From Dicaeum eximium (lineage: Eukaryota > Chordata > Aves > Passeriformes > Dicaeidae): a stretch of DNA of 64,000 nt. Where the stretch lies: the NCBI GenBank assembly GCA_013396995.1, contig VWZP01002541.1:1001858-1065857 (forward strand), read 5' to 3'. A program made the position numbers and the translations under genes. Below the pieces are notes generated by a model. It worked only from the letters and a program-made list of their open reading frames with translations, ran no database searches and had not been told where the DNA came from. Shown here one piece after another: positions 13,883 to 26,559 of this stretch. Positions within the stretch are counted from its first letter, which is position 1. Every line of letters begins with the position of its first letter.

Positions 13883-16800
13883 AGGTCAGTCACGGACCCT
13901 AATGATGTAAAGAGGATAGTAAAACTCTTAAATGTTTAACACTCATGAATAAACATGGAATTCATCTCACTCAGTGATTGTCTTCCAAAACATTAGGAAT
14001 CAGGGATCTCCCAAGAATTAAGAGAGAGTGAAAGCCCAAGTCTTGCCTGCCCTGGACACCTGTCAGCAGATGAAATGAACTTCTCTAAGGTGCACATGTT
14101 TCCTCAGGGATGACAGAGGTTACCAGATTAAACTATAATTCCTACTTTTAGAGGCTATACTTGATTCATGTGCACATTTTAAATGGAAATCTCTATTATG
14201 GATGTAAGCAGAGAGTGCTTATTTTTACTTTTGTATGAACTTGGCATCATCAGAGATGAAAATAGAGTAGGATACAGTCCTCTAAGTAATTCCTAAATGC
14301 ATAGATTTTATAAACGTGGAGACAAAAAAATATTTTTACAAACTGAATTTAAAGGAAAGAAATGCACCCAGTAAAGTTCATTTTTTCTTCTGTTCTTGGT
14401 CTTTCTGTTTTGATGCTTTCTGAGTTGTGATAGCATACTAGAAAAATCTTGCTAATATTTTATTTTTAATAAAATTTAAATTAATTGTGAAGAAATCCCT
14501 AAGTATCCTGCCAAATCTAGAAGAGAAGGCAAGTCTGTTCTCTACACCATTTCACCATTTTTCCCCAATAAAGTCTGAGGCTCTTACAGGGTTTCCAGTC
14601 TCAAAAGAGGTCTGTTGCAGCTGTGTTCAGCAACTGCTGGTGATATGTGGGTGGTGGAAAATGCTCACATGGAGGAGCTTTAAGCATAAGAGAAACTTCT
14701 GTCCTGATTGGGCATTGCCTTCTCTTTACTACCCTAGCCTCTTGCTTAGCTTTGCTGTGCATTGTGTTTAATTTCCATCTTTACACAGAATCAGTAGGAA
14801 ATCCTGACTGGGGCACTCTGAGACTGAGGTAGTCAGATCATTAGTGATCACCTGTGGGTGTAAAATGTGTCTGTCACATTATGCCACCTCTATGCTACAG
14901 AGAATGTGCAGGAGCTGTGGCTCCCCATTGAATTACCACTGGAATCTTCAAGTATTCTTTTATTCAACAAAAGCGTGGTTAAAATTTTGCAAGCCAAGTG
15001 TGGCATGTAGGCACTTACCTTCCACAGAGATTAGAGCAGATCCTCTGCATGAATAAGCAAGTGCCAGATTTTGACTTCTTTACAAGTCACTCTGGAGAAC
15101 TAAGAGCTATTAGAATAATGATTAGAATATTTTGACCAAGCTGTGCAAGAAGAAACTTTGTTTTGTTTCCAAAATCTTGCGTTGGTGCTCAGCACAGGCT
15201 CTGAACATACTTGGACATTTGAATAAAATGCATAAACAATACATAATGAGAAAGAAAAAGACTGTGACTAACTGAAATTATTCCAAGCTATGTCTGAAAC
15301 TGTGGCACTCTTTGCCAGTTTAAATAATGATGGTTTTGTCACTTCACTTAAAAATGAATTTATAACCACTTGGTTCAGTCCTGTGTATTCTAAAATCTTT
15401 GCAATGAAATACTTGAAAAATATTCTGTCCACATGTGATGAAACGTACTGTCTTTGGATGTTTGCTCACTTAAAGGTCATTCACTGCTGCCTGCACTGGA
15501 TAAATAGTAGGATTTGAGGATCTATTTATCATGAGAAAAGGCATTGTATGAGAGAACAGGATGGTAACATTCTGTGTTCTGCAACACTACATACATTTGT
15601 GATTACCATGCTTCTCTACATGTTATTGGGTGGGAGATCTGAGAAAAGCAATTACCACAATGAGAGCCAAAGAGCCAAAGAGACTGCCTTGCTAGAGACA
15701 CTGAAGAGCCACAGGTACATACAGTAGCTTGGACAAGTGATTAATGGCTACAGGGACTGACAGAGGTCTTAGGATATTTAATGGGTATTAACACAGAAGT
15801 GACAGAACATTTCAGGATAAGGAAAGTAAAGTGTAAATCTTTAGGAATGGGAAAATGTTGTGTAAGAGATGGTATATTAGGTCTATTGGAGTAATCATTG
15901 TCAGTGTATTGTTTTCCTACATTTTATTTGTATTTTTTTACCTGGCTGCTAGAAATTTGCTTTAATAACAAGAAATGCAATCAAAGTAACAAGAAAAAAA
16001 CTTCTCAATTTTGAGAGAAAAATCTGACTGGCAATTTTAATGAACTCTCTAAAAAGAAGTAGATCTCTGTCTCTTGGGACTACAGTAGGGAAATGGAAAG
16101 ATGTAAGCAAATGCCCAATAGCACTTTTAGGCTGGCAAAGAATAGACTCAAATTTGATCAGGTTTATTTATTTTAAATTGCAACAATAATCAAAACCTTT
16201 AACTTTTAAAAAACACATTACCCCTTGATGCAAAAGACACTAGAAAAGCCAAGCAAAATAAATAAGTGAAAAGTCCTACTGTGTTGAGGCACCCCTTCTT
16301 CCCTTTGTTCTTCTGAGAACTGTGCCCCAGAGGATGTAATGGAGTGAATATCATTCAGATTCATTCTGGAATATAAGCACCTTCACCAGGACTGGCATGC
16401 ACTTGCCTTGCTTTACCTACCAGGTCAGGATGACAAAATTTTAATCACACACTTAACATTTGCAGCATGACTGCAAACAGCCAGGCATAAGATGCAGCCT
16501 CTCAGAAGCTCATTCCTAGAAAGTGTGGGGCAGTGGCTGAAGCTACCAGGCTTGGGATGAGCACTCACGGGGTGATGCCAGGCTCCTTGGACCCTCCTTT
16601 TTGCCCAGAGAACAAATTTTCCTTCCCAGCCTGTCCCCCTGACTGCAGAGACATGTCTGCATCTTGCCAATTGTTCAGAATAGTGGGTTGGAATTATTTT
16701 CCTGCTCCGTCTGAAGTACAGGGCTGCTTGACAGATATTCTTGGACAGCACTGGCAATGTAATTTGTACACATTATAGACACATTTTTTGTTCCTTCCTT

Positions 16801-18175
16801 CCTTTTTCCACTCTCTATCAATCCCTAACTACTTTCCCGCAGTTTGTGCCAGTTTTGGGATATTGATACCCACAATTGTTATTTCTGTAACCATTCCTTA
16901 GGTAATTTTAATCTTATGTGTTCTTACTGCTTTGGCCATGCAGACACTGTTGATCCTGCAAGACTTGACTACCCACAGAGGTCCCCAGTGCTCCTCTGTG
17001 AAGTTTGGCATATGCCTGCTCCTTATCCACCTGTGAAATTCAGACCTGTTCTGCAGTGCTCTCTGTAGCTTTTGATAGCATCTCACACTGTTATCTATCA
17101 CATCCAAGGACTTCTCAGGTTGGGTTCATCCAGTGGGTTTTCACGCCCTGTTCAACTTAGCCTCACTGGAATTCAGTCCAGTAGTCCTGGCACTTGCCTG
17201 CAACCCATTCAATCTCTGCTTTCTCTGCCTTTCTCGTATTTTACTTTACTTGGCATATTTTACTCTTTCTGAGTTTTGTTTCTTTTCCCACTTTTCAGCT
17301 TTCTTCCACCTAAAAAAATAGTCTATAAATAACCATAACCAAAACTTTAAAAGAGTTGTGTATTGTGGTGTTAATCTACATCTGGCTGTAATTGCTGAAA
17401 GAAATAATGAGTGTCTGGAGTGTCCTGCATGAGCTCTGATGTAATGTGTGATTTCATCTAACAGTATTATAAAAGAAAATGTGTAACAGGCTAAATTTCC
17501 TTGGCTTAGTGAAGAAATCTTTGACCTCCTGCATTAGTGCACTGTTATTCTGACTCATCCAGTATTACTAGTCCCAGCTCTAAAAGACAAAACACAGAAC
17601 CATATCCCTGATGCATTCAAAGATAGAAAGATTGAGGGTTTGATATATTTGAATGAATAAAATTGGTAGTGTGAATATACCTTAGATCAACATGTTTAAT
17701 ATGTCACTAGTGTCCTTACCAGAGCTGACTTCTGTAGGAGTCATTATAGATCAGTGCCAGATAGTCTAGTCCCGGATTCCCTCAAAAGCCTGTACCTCCT
17801 TAGGTCTCCCTAAATCAAAATTTCTACTACTCTTAAAACCTGAGCTCAGTGCCTCTGAAAAACTGGGTCTGCCCTCAGTCATAAGTTACTGCTTCACAGA
17901 GCATCATATACATTAAAAGTAGCTTAGTTTTTGTCAAAAGAACCTCCAAGACTTTTTATGTTCATAAGAAAAGAATAGACAGAGATTGAAGTGTTATACA
18001 TCCCATTCCTTTTCCCTCCCCTAGAGAGAAGGAATGTCAAGGTTAGTGAGAGTTAATGCTGCAAAATTACACTTTTTCATATCATTTGTATTTGTTTTTT
18101 ATATGTATTTTAAAGGTTTCTTTTGTAAAATAACACAGACCCTTTGCTTTCTTCTATTAAAACCCAAAACCTAAT

Positions 18176-18210
18176 AGATATATATGTGTATGTGTGTTTA
18201 TATGTATGTG
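18176..18210. repeat. TA/TG alternating microsatellite
   Basis: The sequence alternates pyrimidine and purine (ATATATATGTGTATGTGTG and on to TATGTATGTG) with a few interruptions. Confidence 0.8.
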
Positions 18211-20938
18211 CCCTCTTTTAATCAACAACCAAAACCTGCTTTCAGGGCAACATAGGCATTTATGAAGCAGACAAGACATGGATTTTGCCCTTAATACTAG
18301 TTATCATTTGCCAGTTGGGTGAGGTTTAACACACACTGTGACTTGAGGATAAATTTGGCACTTTTTTTGGCCTCAACTGCAAGAAGTGTTTCTACAGTAT
18401 AGCTGACTTCCAATTTACACAGTACTAATGTGTTTTCCTTATGATAAAATCCCAGTGCACTAGAAATGACTGGTGTTTCATTACTGCTATCCATTGCCCA
18501 TGTTTTCTCCAATTCTTATCAGTGCTGATTGACACTATTCAATAGTTTTCATACTTTCAATGTGATAAATATCTCTGCCTTTCTTTCCTATTACCACATC
18601 TTCTCACATATATTCCAATTCCATTAGTAGAAACGTTTGAAAAATTCGGTAACACTTTTTCATTTCTTATTTTCTCCATCTTTCTGTCTTGTGAAGATAA
18701 CACTCCTCTCTTACTAGCTGCACATTACTGCCAACTTTCTAATGCGGTAATTTATAGTTCTCTCCAGACAGTTAGATGCATCAACTGAAATGTGATTTAC
18801 AGTTAATGAGGCCAGGCCACACATTTTATTGTCTAAATTCACATTTTCCCTGTCATCTGTCTTCTGCCTTTGCATTGGCGTATCTTATGCAAATCACCTA
18901 CTTAGAGCAGTCATAGTAAAACTTCAGGCTGTTCTGTCCTTCCTCCTTTGTCAGGTCACTTGTAATTTTCCAAAGTATTCAATGAGATTTCATAAAAGAT
19001 AATCCATGTGGGATCTTTTCATCTCTTTCTGCTTGGGTATTGCTTGCTGTTGTCAAATGGCCTATAGACAGAAGTAGTATATTCTTCAGATAGTTTTGGA
19101 TTTGGTCCAGTAAGTCCTTCTCTCGTAGTTTCCTGTCATTACTCATTGTATTCACTGACATCCTTCACTGATCTCATCTTTTCTTCTGTACATTTCATGC
19201 CAACATAAAGTCACTTCAGGTCAGAGTTCATACAGTGCTAACTTCCTCCTGCTGCTCCTGTCAGAATCCTTAAATCTACTTTTCATCAAGACACTAATCC
19301 CAGGCATATGATCTAATTGGGTGGTATGTTACAGAGCCTTAAATATCCCTAAGCATTACTGAAATTTGCTTGAAAATACTCTGTTTTCTTTGTTTGCTTG
19401 TCATAATTCCCCTCTCTTAAGCTTCTGTATAAAGCTGCCTACATCTGCACTCTTGTACAGCCCATGCCATTTCCTGTGGCATTTGTGCAATTCCTTTCGG
19501 TATCACAAGGCACTGTTAAATCTAAATACTAACTCAAATCTCAGAAAAATTTCACTGAGGAGATAATATCAAGGAAAAATTGCATATTTCAATCCCTATA
19601 AAGCATGAGGAATTTTTTCTTTTAATTTTCCGATAACTTTTCCAAAACATTTCAGTATTTACAATTAAAAACAAAACAAAAAAAAAGCAAATGAGAAAAG
19701 TAAGAGCAAAATAAGCTTTTCCTAAACGCTAGCCTTTCTATTGTATAAATTCATTCTTCTCTCCATGCAGCCTATTTCAATTTCTGAAAACAGATGCCCT
19801 TAAAAGATTCAAACATATTGCAGATTTCTGTCAGTGTGATACTGTTGTGTTCTGCAGTGTAACTTACCTGACTAAACTGCAGGCTGCTTGGCCAAGCTTT
19901 CCTCTCCATATTGTCATTATCTACTATCTGATGGCTCTTTAAAACCTGAAACTTTGGCATCCTTCTCGTTCTTGAGGAATCTTACCAGTACTTTAAGCAT
20001 ACTTGAATTTTTTTTTTTTTTTGCTATTACTGAAGTTCAGTTATACCCCAATCATGGGAAAAGAGAATATACACTTGCGATTTTAGCTAGAGCATTTTAC
20101 TTTGTAACAGTATTTTTCATTAAACAAGTATTTCTTGATGCCATTCAAGTGACTGAATATTTTTGCTGATTTTTGGGTACATTTTCAAAGCACATTTATG
20201 TTTGCAAAACTCTTAACTGATGATTCCAGATTCTTTTCATTCCCATTTGCTTTCCAGTTAGGCAATTTTCTCTTCATCCTCATCTGTGGTTTGCACTTGA
20301 TTTTGATTAGCCATGCCATGTTATTAATACTTTGTTTTTAATATCCAATTCTCAAAGAAGTCTTTGTTTCCTTTCAATAATTTCAGTAATTGTATTCTTA
20401 CCTTTGTTTCAGTCACCTGTCCAGTTTCCACTTTTCATTTGCAAACATTTTTATTTTAGTGGAAGCATCATCAGTATAGACAAAGATAATAGCAATCTGG
20501 AAAGTTGTCCCACATTTAGCAGCAATAAAAATAATATTACTGACTTTATGTGTGTCATTCTCCAAAATAAATTCCATGCTTTAAATTTAATTTTGACATG
20601 GAAATTCTGTGGCAAGAAAACCATATATTGATTTTTAATTTGGGGTGGTAGTGAATCCTCAAATTGGTTAAAATGTTCAGGTTTATATAGAACATGTCTT
20701 CTGTCATGTTTTTTGTGAATACAGCAAATCCACATCAAAGGTGATCTTTGCTATTGGTGCTGCTTAAAATTCAAGGATTTCTTTCTCCAAGTAAAGGTAT
20801 TTGAGAATCTTTCAGGCTCTGGGTGTTGGAAAAATTTGTTTCTCTGCTGGTCTCACAACTGCCAAAGAAAAGGATGTGTTGGCATCCTACTGCGTTAGTA
20901 CACAAAAAGCCTACATGACCTGCTCACACGCCTGACTG

Positions 20939-21149
20939 CCTTTGCTTGCTGCAGGAATTCTGGCAAGGAGCCCTGGATGAAGTTACCCTCTGTGTGCCTT
21001 TGCATTTTCCCAGCGAGGCTCCTGCCCCCCACAGCCGAGTCTCGGCAGAGGAATCGGCGTTGGACAGCGCCGGGCTTTGGCTTTCCGTGTCAGCGCCGCA
21101 AAACGAGGCCGCTGATGACACAGAAAGGAATTGGGATTTTGGCAACTGA
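20939..21149. other. Compact CpG-rich patch in the gene desert
   Basis: Between 21014 and 21111 there are 12 CpG dinucleotides in 98 bases, with high GC, inside otherwise AT-rich and CpG-poor DNA. Open frames run through it on both strands (plus 20946-21149, minus 20924-21145 and 20983-21207), as GC-rich DNA tends to give. A plausible plus-strand acceptor (TTTGCTTGCTGCAG) ends at about 20954. None of the three frames contains a domain I recognise. It could be a short promoter or enhancer, an exon of an unannotated transcript, or a remnant of a GC-rich insert. Confidence 0.5.
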
Positions 21150-24100
21150 GTGAGAGTTCATGATACTTGGCACCAAAGCATGTGATGAAGGTCACATAAT
21201 ACAACATAGAACCTCCTAGTAATGTAGCAACTGGCCCAGAATTTGCTGACTGCTTGTTAGTTATTGAACGATCCCAAACTCTCTGACCAAAACCCTACCC
21301 TATGTGTCCTCAGCTGCTTGTCCCAGATAACTAATGGCAACTGTTTTCTGAAAGGGGTCCAGGAATGTCTTTGTATTGCCTTTACTTTTCCACAGCTCTA
21401 TCCAAGTGACTATGTACCAAGAACCATGAAACTACGAGCCAAAACCTCTCCCTTCTGGTACATCTTCCATAAACGTCCTCTGTTGGATTTCAAATATGGC
21501 TGACACTGAAACATGCCAGAAAAAGAAGCCTGAATAGAAGGATTCATTGATTAAAAATCCTCTTAACATCTTTAAAAAATCTAATTTCTTCATTGGTACC
21601 ACTAGCACAAGTACCACAGGCAGGAAGGGAAAAATGTGAACTTTTACACTTTTTAACCTTAAACAAGAGGTAATAGTCTCTAAAGTCAGCTATGAATAAA
21701 AAAAAAAAGAAAAAAAAAGGAAAGAAAAAAGCATTATTGGTGTCTGTTTCTATATTTCTCTAAGTTTCTAGAAGAATTTGAGGAACAGAGACTAGGCATT
21801 ATATCCTGACAAGAATTTTTATAGGTGGCACCTCTAAAAATTTATTTTTCAAAAGTTCTTTGGAAACTTGTACTTAATCTTGACAAATAAGAAAAAGGTT
21901 AGTAATTTTACAAAATGAGCTACTAGTGAAAGAGAAGCCACAGCAAAAGTTCATCTGAACAGATATCTGTCTTATTGTTGTCATAAATTGTGAATGTTAA
22001 TATTGAGAAGTTTATAAGAGGAGAGCAATATTATTCTTTGGTCAGCAATGCCCTGAACCACTGCTGTCTGAAGAAGATGTCAAATAAGATCCTTGACTAA
22101 TTTTATCAGAATTTTAGTGCTCAAATATTGTTTGAGCACAGGCTTTATTCATATTCTGAGTTTTAATGATAAGCATTGCAGCACAATTCAGATTTCACTT
22201 TAAGAAAAAGTTTTCTTTCTTCCTTCTGTGTCACGGTCACATCTACTACTTAAACCAAAGGAAAAAGATATACTTAAAATTGCTCCTTCAGCATAACAGA
22301 AATCAATATATCTTGACCCTTTTCTGTCCCTGAAGCCCCATGAAGGTGTCCACAGAAGTCACTAAAAAGCCCTGCAATCGAATTTTTTGCTATTTCCTAC
22401 ACACATAATGTGTCTATCAAGCTGGTAAAGCCATTTCATTTGCTTTTCCTCTCTCTCTCTATGGAAGCGTTGCCATTTCCTCTTTAACTCAGTTGATTTA
22501 CTCTTTGCTTGGGAATTTGACCTCTAAGTACCTTTGACATTCACCAAGCATTTTTATGCCTCTATATATCCTTTCTCTTTCCAGATATCAAGTTAAAATC
22601 TTGGCCATTTTGGGTGAGACATTGGAATAGGTGGAAAAACCCAATTTTCTTCTATTTTATAGTTAGCGGTATGCCTTTCTCATAATTCCTCTCTTTGGTT
22701 TGGTTACCTGCCATTTAAACATGCATTACTGTTCTATTTGCTAAAATATGAACATTAATCTTTGTCTTCTCAGGCTTCATTTTTGTACTTAAACAAATAG
22801 CAAGGGTCAGCAGCAACCAAACAGTTCTGCTCCTCTCCACACCTCGCTATCTCTTCTCTCAAGTCTACCTGGCTATATCAGAGAGCATTTTTCAACTCAG
22901 TTCCTGAGGAAGAATCCAGAACTGTAGGTTGGTTGGGAAGATGCCTCCTGCAGTTTAGGAGCAAAGGTAAAGACAGCAGAATGGGACTGAAAATGACCAA
23001 TTGAGTGATGCATCCAGTGCAAGTCAATGGGAAATACTGAGAATGGTGAGTTTTCTGATTTCTTCATAATAATTTTCAGGTCTGTGACTTTAGATAGGTA
23101 CATAGCAGCATAACCTTGTAATGCCTTCTGGTAACAGAGCTAAATCATGCTTCTTCCCATGAACTCAGCAGTATTTCTTATTTTTTTCTACAGGAAGGGG
23201 ATGATGCATCACCTATTTTCTGTAGTATAGTTACTACGGACATTCTGAAAAACAGAAGAAAATTCAGTGCAGTCAGGCTGCTGCAAGTTCTTTGTACTGC
23301 ATTTTGAATAGTTTTCTTAATCCTCTGTCTGGATCTGTCCTTAAGAAGAGTCACTATTATAACACTATATGTGTTTTAAATTGTCATTGTATTAGTGAGA
23401 AGGTTGGAATTAAACTAGCTATCTGCTACATTTGACTGAAATTTTCTATTTGAGTTGGACAATGTAATCTGTATCTATTTGTTAAATAAGATACGTTTAG
23501 CATTAATAATCAATATATTTCTGCACTATGTGATCTGTAGCCTGCATCAGAAAGGCTGTGAAGAGAAAAGGAAGAAAGGTCAAACAGCTATACTGAAGTT
23601 TGTGTATCAGAGTTCAAAGAGCAAGATAATATTGCTGTGCAAGTACTCAGACAATATATCTGGGGTCTTAGAAGTGTGCTGCATTTTTATTAATGTTCTC
23701 GTTTCAAAGCCTGGATTTTCATTGACAGCATCTTATGTAACTATTAGGCAGGTGTTAAGAGGTACACATACTGAGAGACAGTAGGGGAAAATGCCCTAAA
23801 AATTTCAACAGTGAGCTAAGCACTTTTCCCTGATCTCTGTGTGCCCTCTTCCATTCAATTTCTGGCACATAAAGTAAAATGTAACCTGAAAGGAAGAATG
23901 TGGTTTTGCAACAGGCATTTTTCAGAATGAAAAACTGGCACTGAAAATGCCAATTGCTCTCTCTGGATAACAATGGACAAAGACAAAAACCAACACTGGG
24001 ATAAATCTCCATCTCTGGTAGCAAGTCCAAACCATAAGATGATGACATGAAGAAAGACAATAATTTTAGCTAATCAGCTGCTTTAATATCTCTCTTCATC

Positions 24101-26544
24101 TCTTGTCTCTTTGCAGTATGACCATTCCATCTGTGTCCTCAGATTCCCTTCCATCTGTAACCTTCAAGGTCAACCTCCTTCTTTCTTGTTCTCGCCTACA
24201 ACACTTTTCCCACACAGACTTTCTGACTGTGCTACTGAAATAGTAATCCTCATGAGAGTGCCTCCAAAACACACTCCAGGAGCACACAAACCAGGAAATA
24301 CACTGTGTGGCTGCTTCTCTGCTGTTTTGTCTTTAGCTTGTCTCTTCTCCCAGGATTTGCTCTTTGAGCTTATGACAGATCCATGATTGTGCCTGCTCTA
24401 AAAGTGATGGGAATCCAGTGCTGGCTGCCAGTGGCTGTCAGATCTCAGACCCAGGAACAGATCATTGTACTTAGGCTCTCTGCCAACATTTATAATTAAT
24501 AATATTAGTTAGAAAACTGTGTAGGAGTTCTTTAGGCTTTTGTAGCTTAGTTTGATCTAGGAAGACCAGCTGTGCTGATTTTAGACATTTAACCCCTAAG
24601 ATTTGCATTATTGTTTATCAAAATGAAGTAAAACCTTATGCTAACTTAAAAAAAATAACCCAGACATCTGTCCTGCCTTTTCTTTTTATGGCATCCAATC
24701 TCTCATCTCAGTAGTTTCTTCTGTTATGTTGCCATGTGCTAGCTAGTGGTTGAAAGGCCAATAATGTGACTAAAACCTATCTAGTTTTCATGCAAATTGC
24801 ATCTGCAAAATGAACGTGAAATTTTCCAAGTATACCTCTATTAATACAAGTTTATTGATCAGAGGTTGTGTTTTGTGCTATCTATTCACTTGCCTGCTTC
24901 TCAAAGCAGAGGACTGCCACATTGCTGTGCTCACACAAGGCATGACTGTCTAGATTGTAGATTGGAATGTGTTCTGTTCAGTTCATACAGATATAATTTA
25001 CAGTTGTCATTTTTTCTTGGGCAATATCTTCATGGTATTCATGGTCACTTTCTCTCTCCTTTACCCAAGTCTTTCTTTTGGTGAAGAACATGCCTCTAAT
25101 AATAAAGTGTATGTTGCTTCTCCAGTGTTTTAGAGTTTAAGCACCCAAGACACATTAAATTTTATCGACATCATATAATCATGATATAGGCAGAGGTCTG
25201 ATCTATTAGAGATTAAAATTAAAGATTTCCAGTGCATGTGTGCTTGTATTTTTTTTTTTTTGCTTATCTTTCCAGTATTCAGTAGGCTGGAGAGAAATTC
25301 TAAACATCTGGTATTTCTTTCAAGATAATTGAGAAAAAATGGATGAAAGAAATGTAAGTAAGTGACATTGACCTTTCCCTCTTTGTTTGTGGTTTTTTTT
25401 TTTTTTTTAATAATTCCATAAATTTACTCACATAAATTCTTTTGGTTCAGAAGTTTCAGCCGTTGTCTGCTATGAAAACGAACACTTCATAGGTAGGCAA
25501 TGAATCACTTAAATTTTCAAATTGAGAGTGACTCTCCAAATTGGTACTGATGAGCAATCTGAACAGCACAGGTTCTGGAATCATCACTCTTGCTCAGTTG
25601 TACCTCACTTTGCAAACAAGCATTTGAAAGAGTAAGGCTGCTCATGGAGTAAGGGTCAATTTTGCAGCAATGAGTTTGTCATCATTTACTTTCATCATGG
25701 GTTTTAGAGAGTGCTTTATGTCTTCCAAGTAATGCTATTTTCAATCCCACAGAGCAGATGAAAAAATATAGCCTCTGTCAATATTTACAAGAAACCCTCA
25801 GTACTTAATGGCTTCAGAAGAAGATACATGTTATTTTATATTGGCATTTGGTTTTCACCAAAAAATTAGGGAATATTTTGAAAAACTTTGGTCATGAAGC
25901 AAGAAGCAAATTATTCCCATTCCTTCCCTTTAACATAATTTTCTTATTTGCCACATCCAATACTGTCTCAGAAGCACATCCTCAGCAAACTTTGAAAGCA
26001 GTGTGGCAGTTTCTGAATCCTCATTCATAACACCACAACTCAGTCTAAGAGACAGAATTACATGTATCTTTCATGCAAAATAGCTGGTTGTGTCTTTTAT
26101 GTCAACAGAAACACGACAGCAATAATAAATATAATGCAATGCAGATAAAATTAACTAAATTATTTAAGAAGTCACATGTTGGCTACATAGTGCCTGATTG
26201 CATTTCCTAGAGAGCTGCACATGTGAAGATGAATTTTAGCTCCTATCTGTTGTTCAGTAAGTGCTGAGATCTCAGATCCAAACTCAGCAGTATACTCCTG
26301 ATAAATGATACACAGGCTGAAGGAATCCAATCTAAATATGTGCCATGCTAAAGCTAATAATTTATTCATAACTGTACAAACCTCTTGAAAAGATCATTCT
26401 TTTCTCAAGGAAATTGTAATTTATGCTTATTTCCCATGTAAAACCACAACTCCTTTAAGCAGACTGGACAACATTTTCCCCATAAGCATAATGGCATCTG
26501 GACTGCTGGAGAGAGTGTATACACTCAATCTTTTTTCTTATTAA

Positions 26545-26559
26545 AATATATATATATAT
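26545..26559. repeat. Short (TA)n microsatellite
   Basis: About seven uninterrupted AT units follow an A-run. Confidence 0.8.

Larger units (their letters stand above)
5873..20938. other. Intergenic desert, no gene recognised
   Basis: About 15 kb of AT-rich sequence with only short unsupported frames (largest 143 codons, minus strand 9383-9814). It has T-rich and T/G-rich tracts (for example near 11.01 kb and 20.01 kb) and TA/TG simple repeats near 13.85 and 18.19 kb. No exon, RNA gene or transposon could be identified. Confidence 0.65.

Noticed and set aside
16425..16757. 110-codon minus-strand frame overlapping an 81-codon plus frame
   Set aside because: The opposite-strand overlap and lack of any family signal suggest a locally GC-richer patch rather than a gene.
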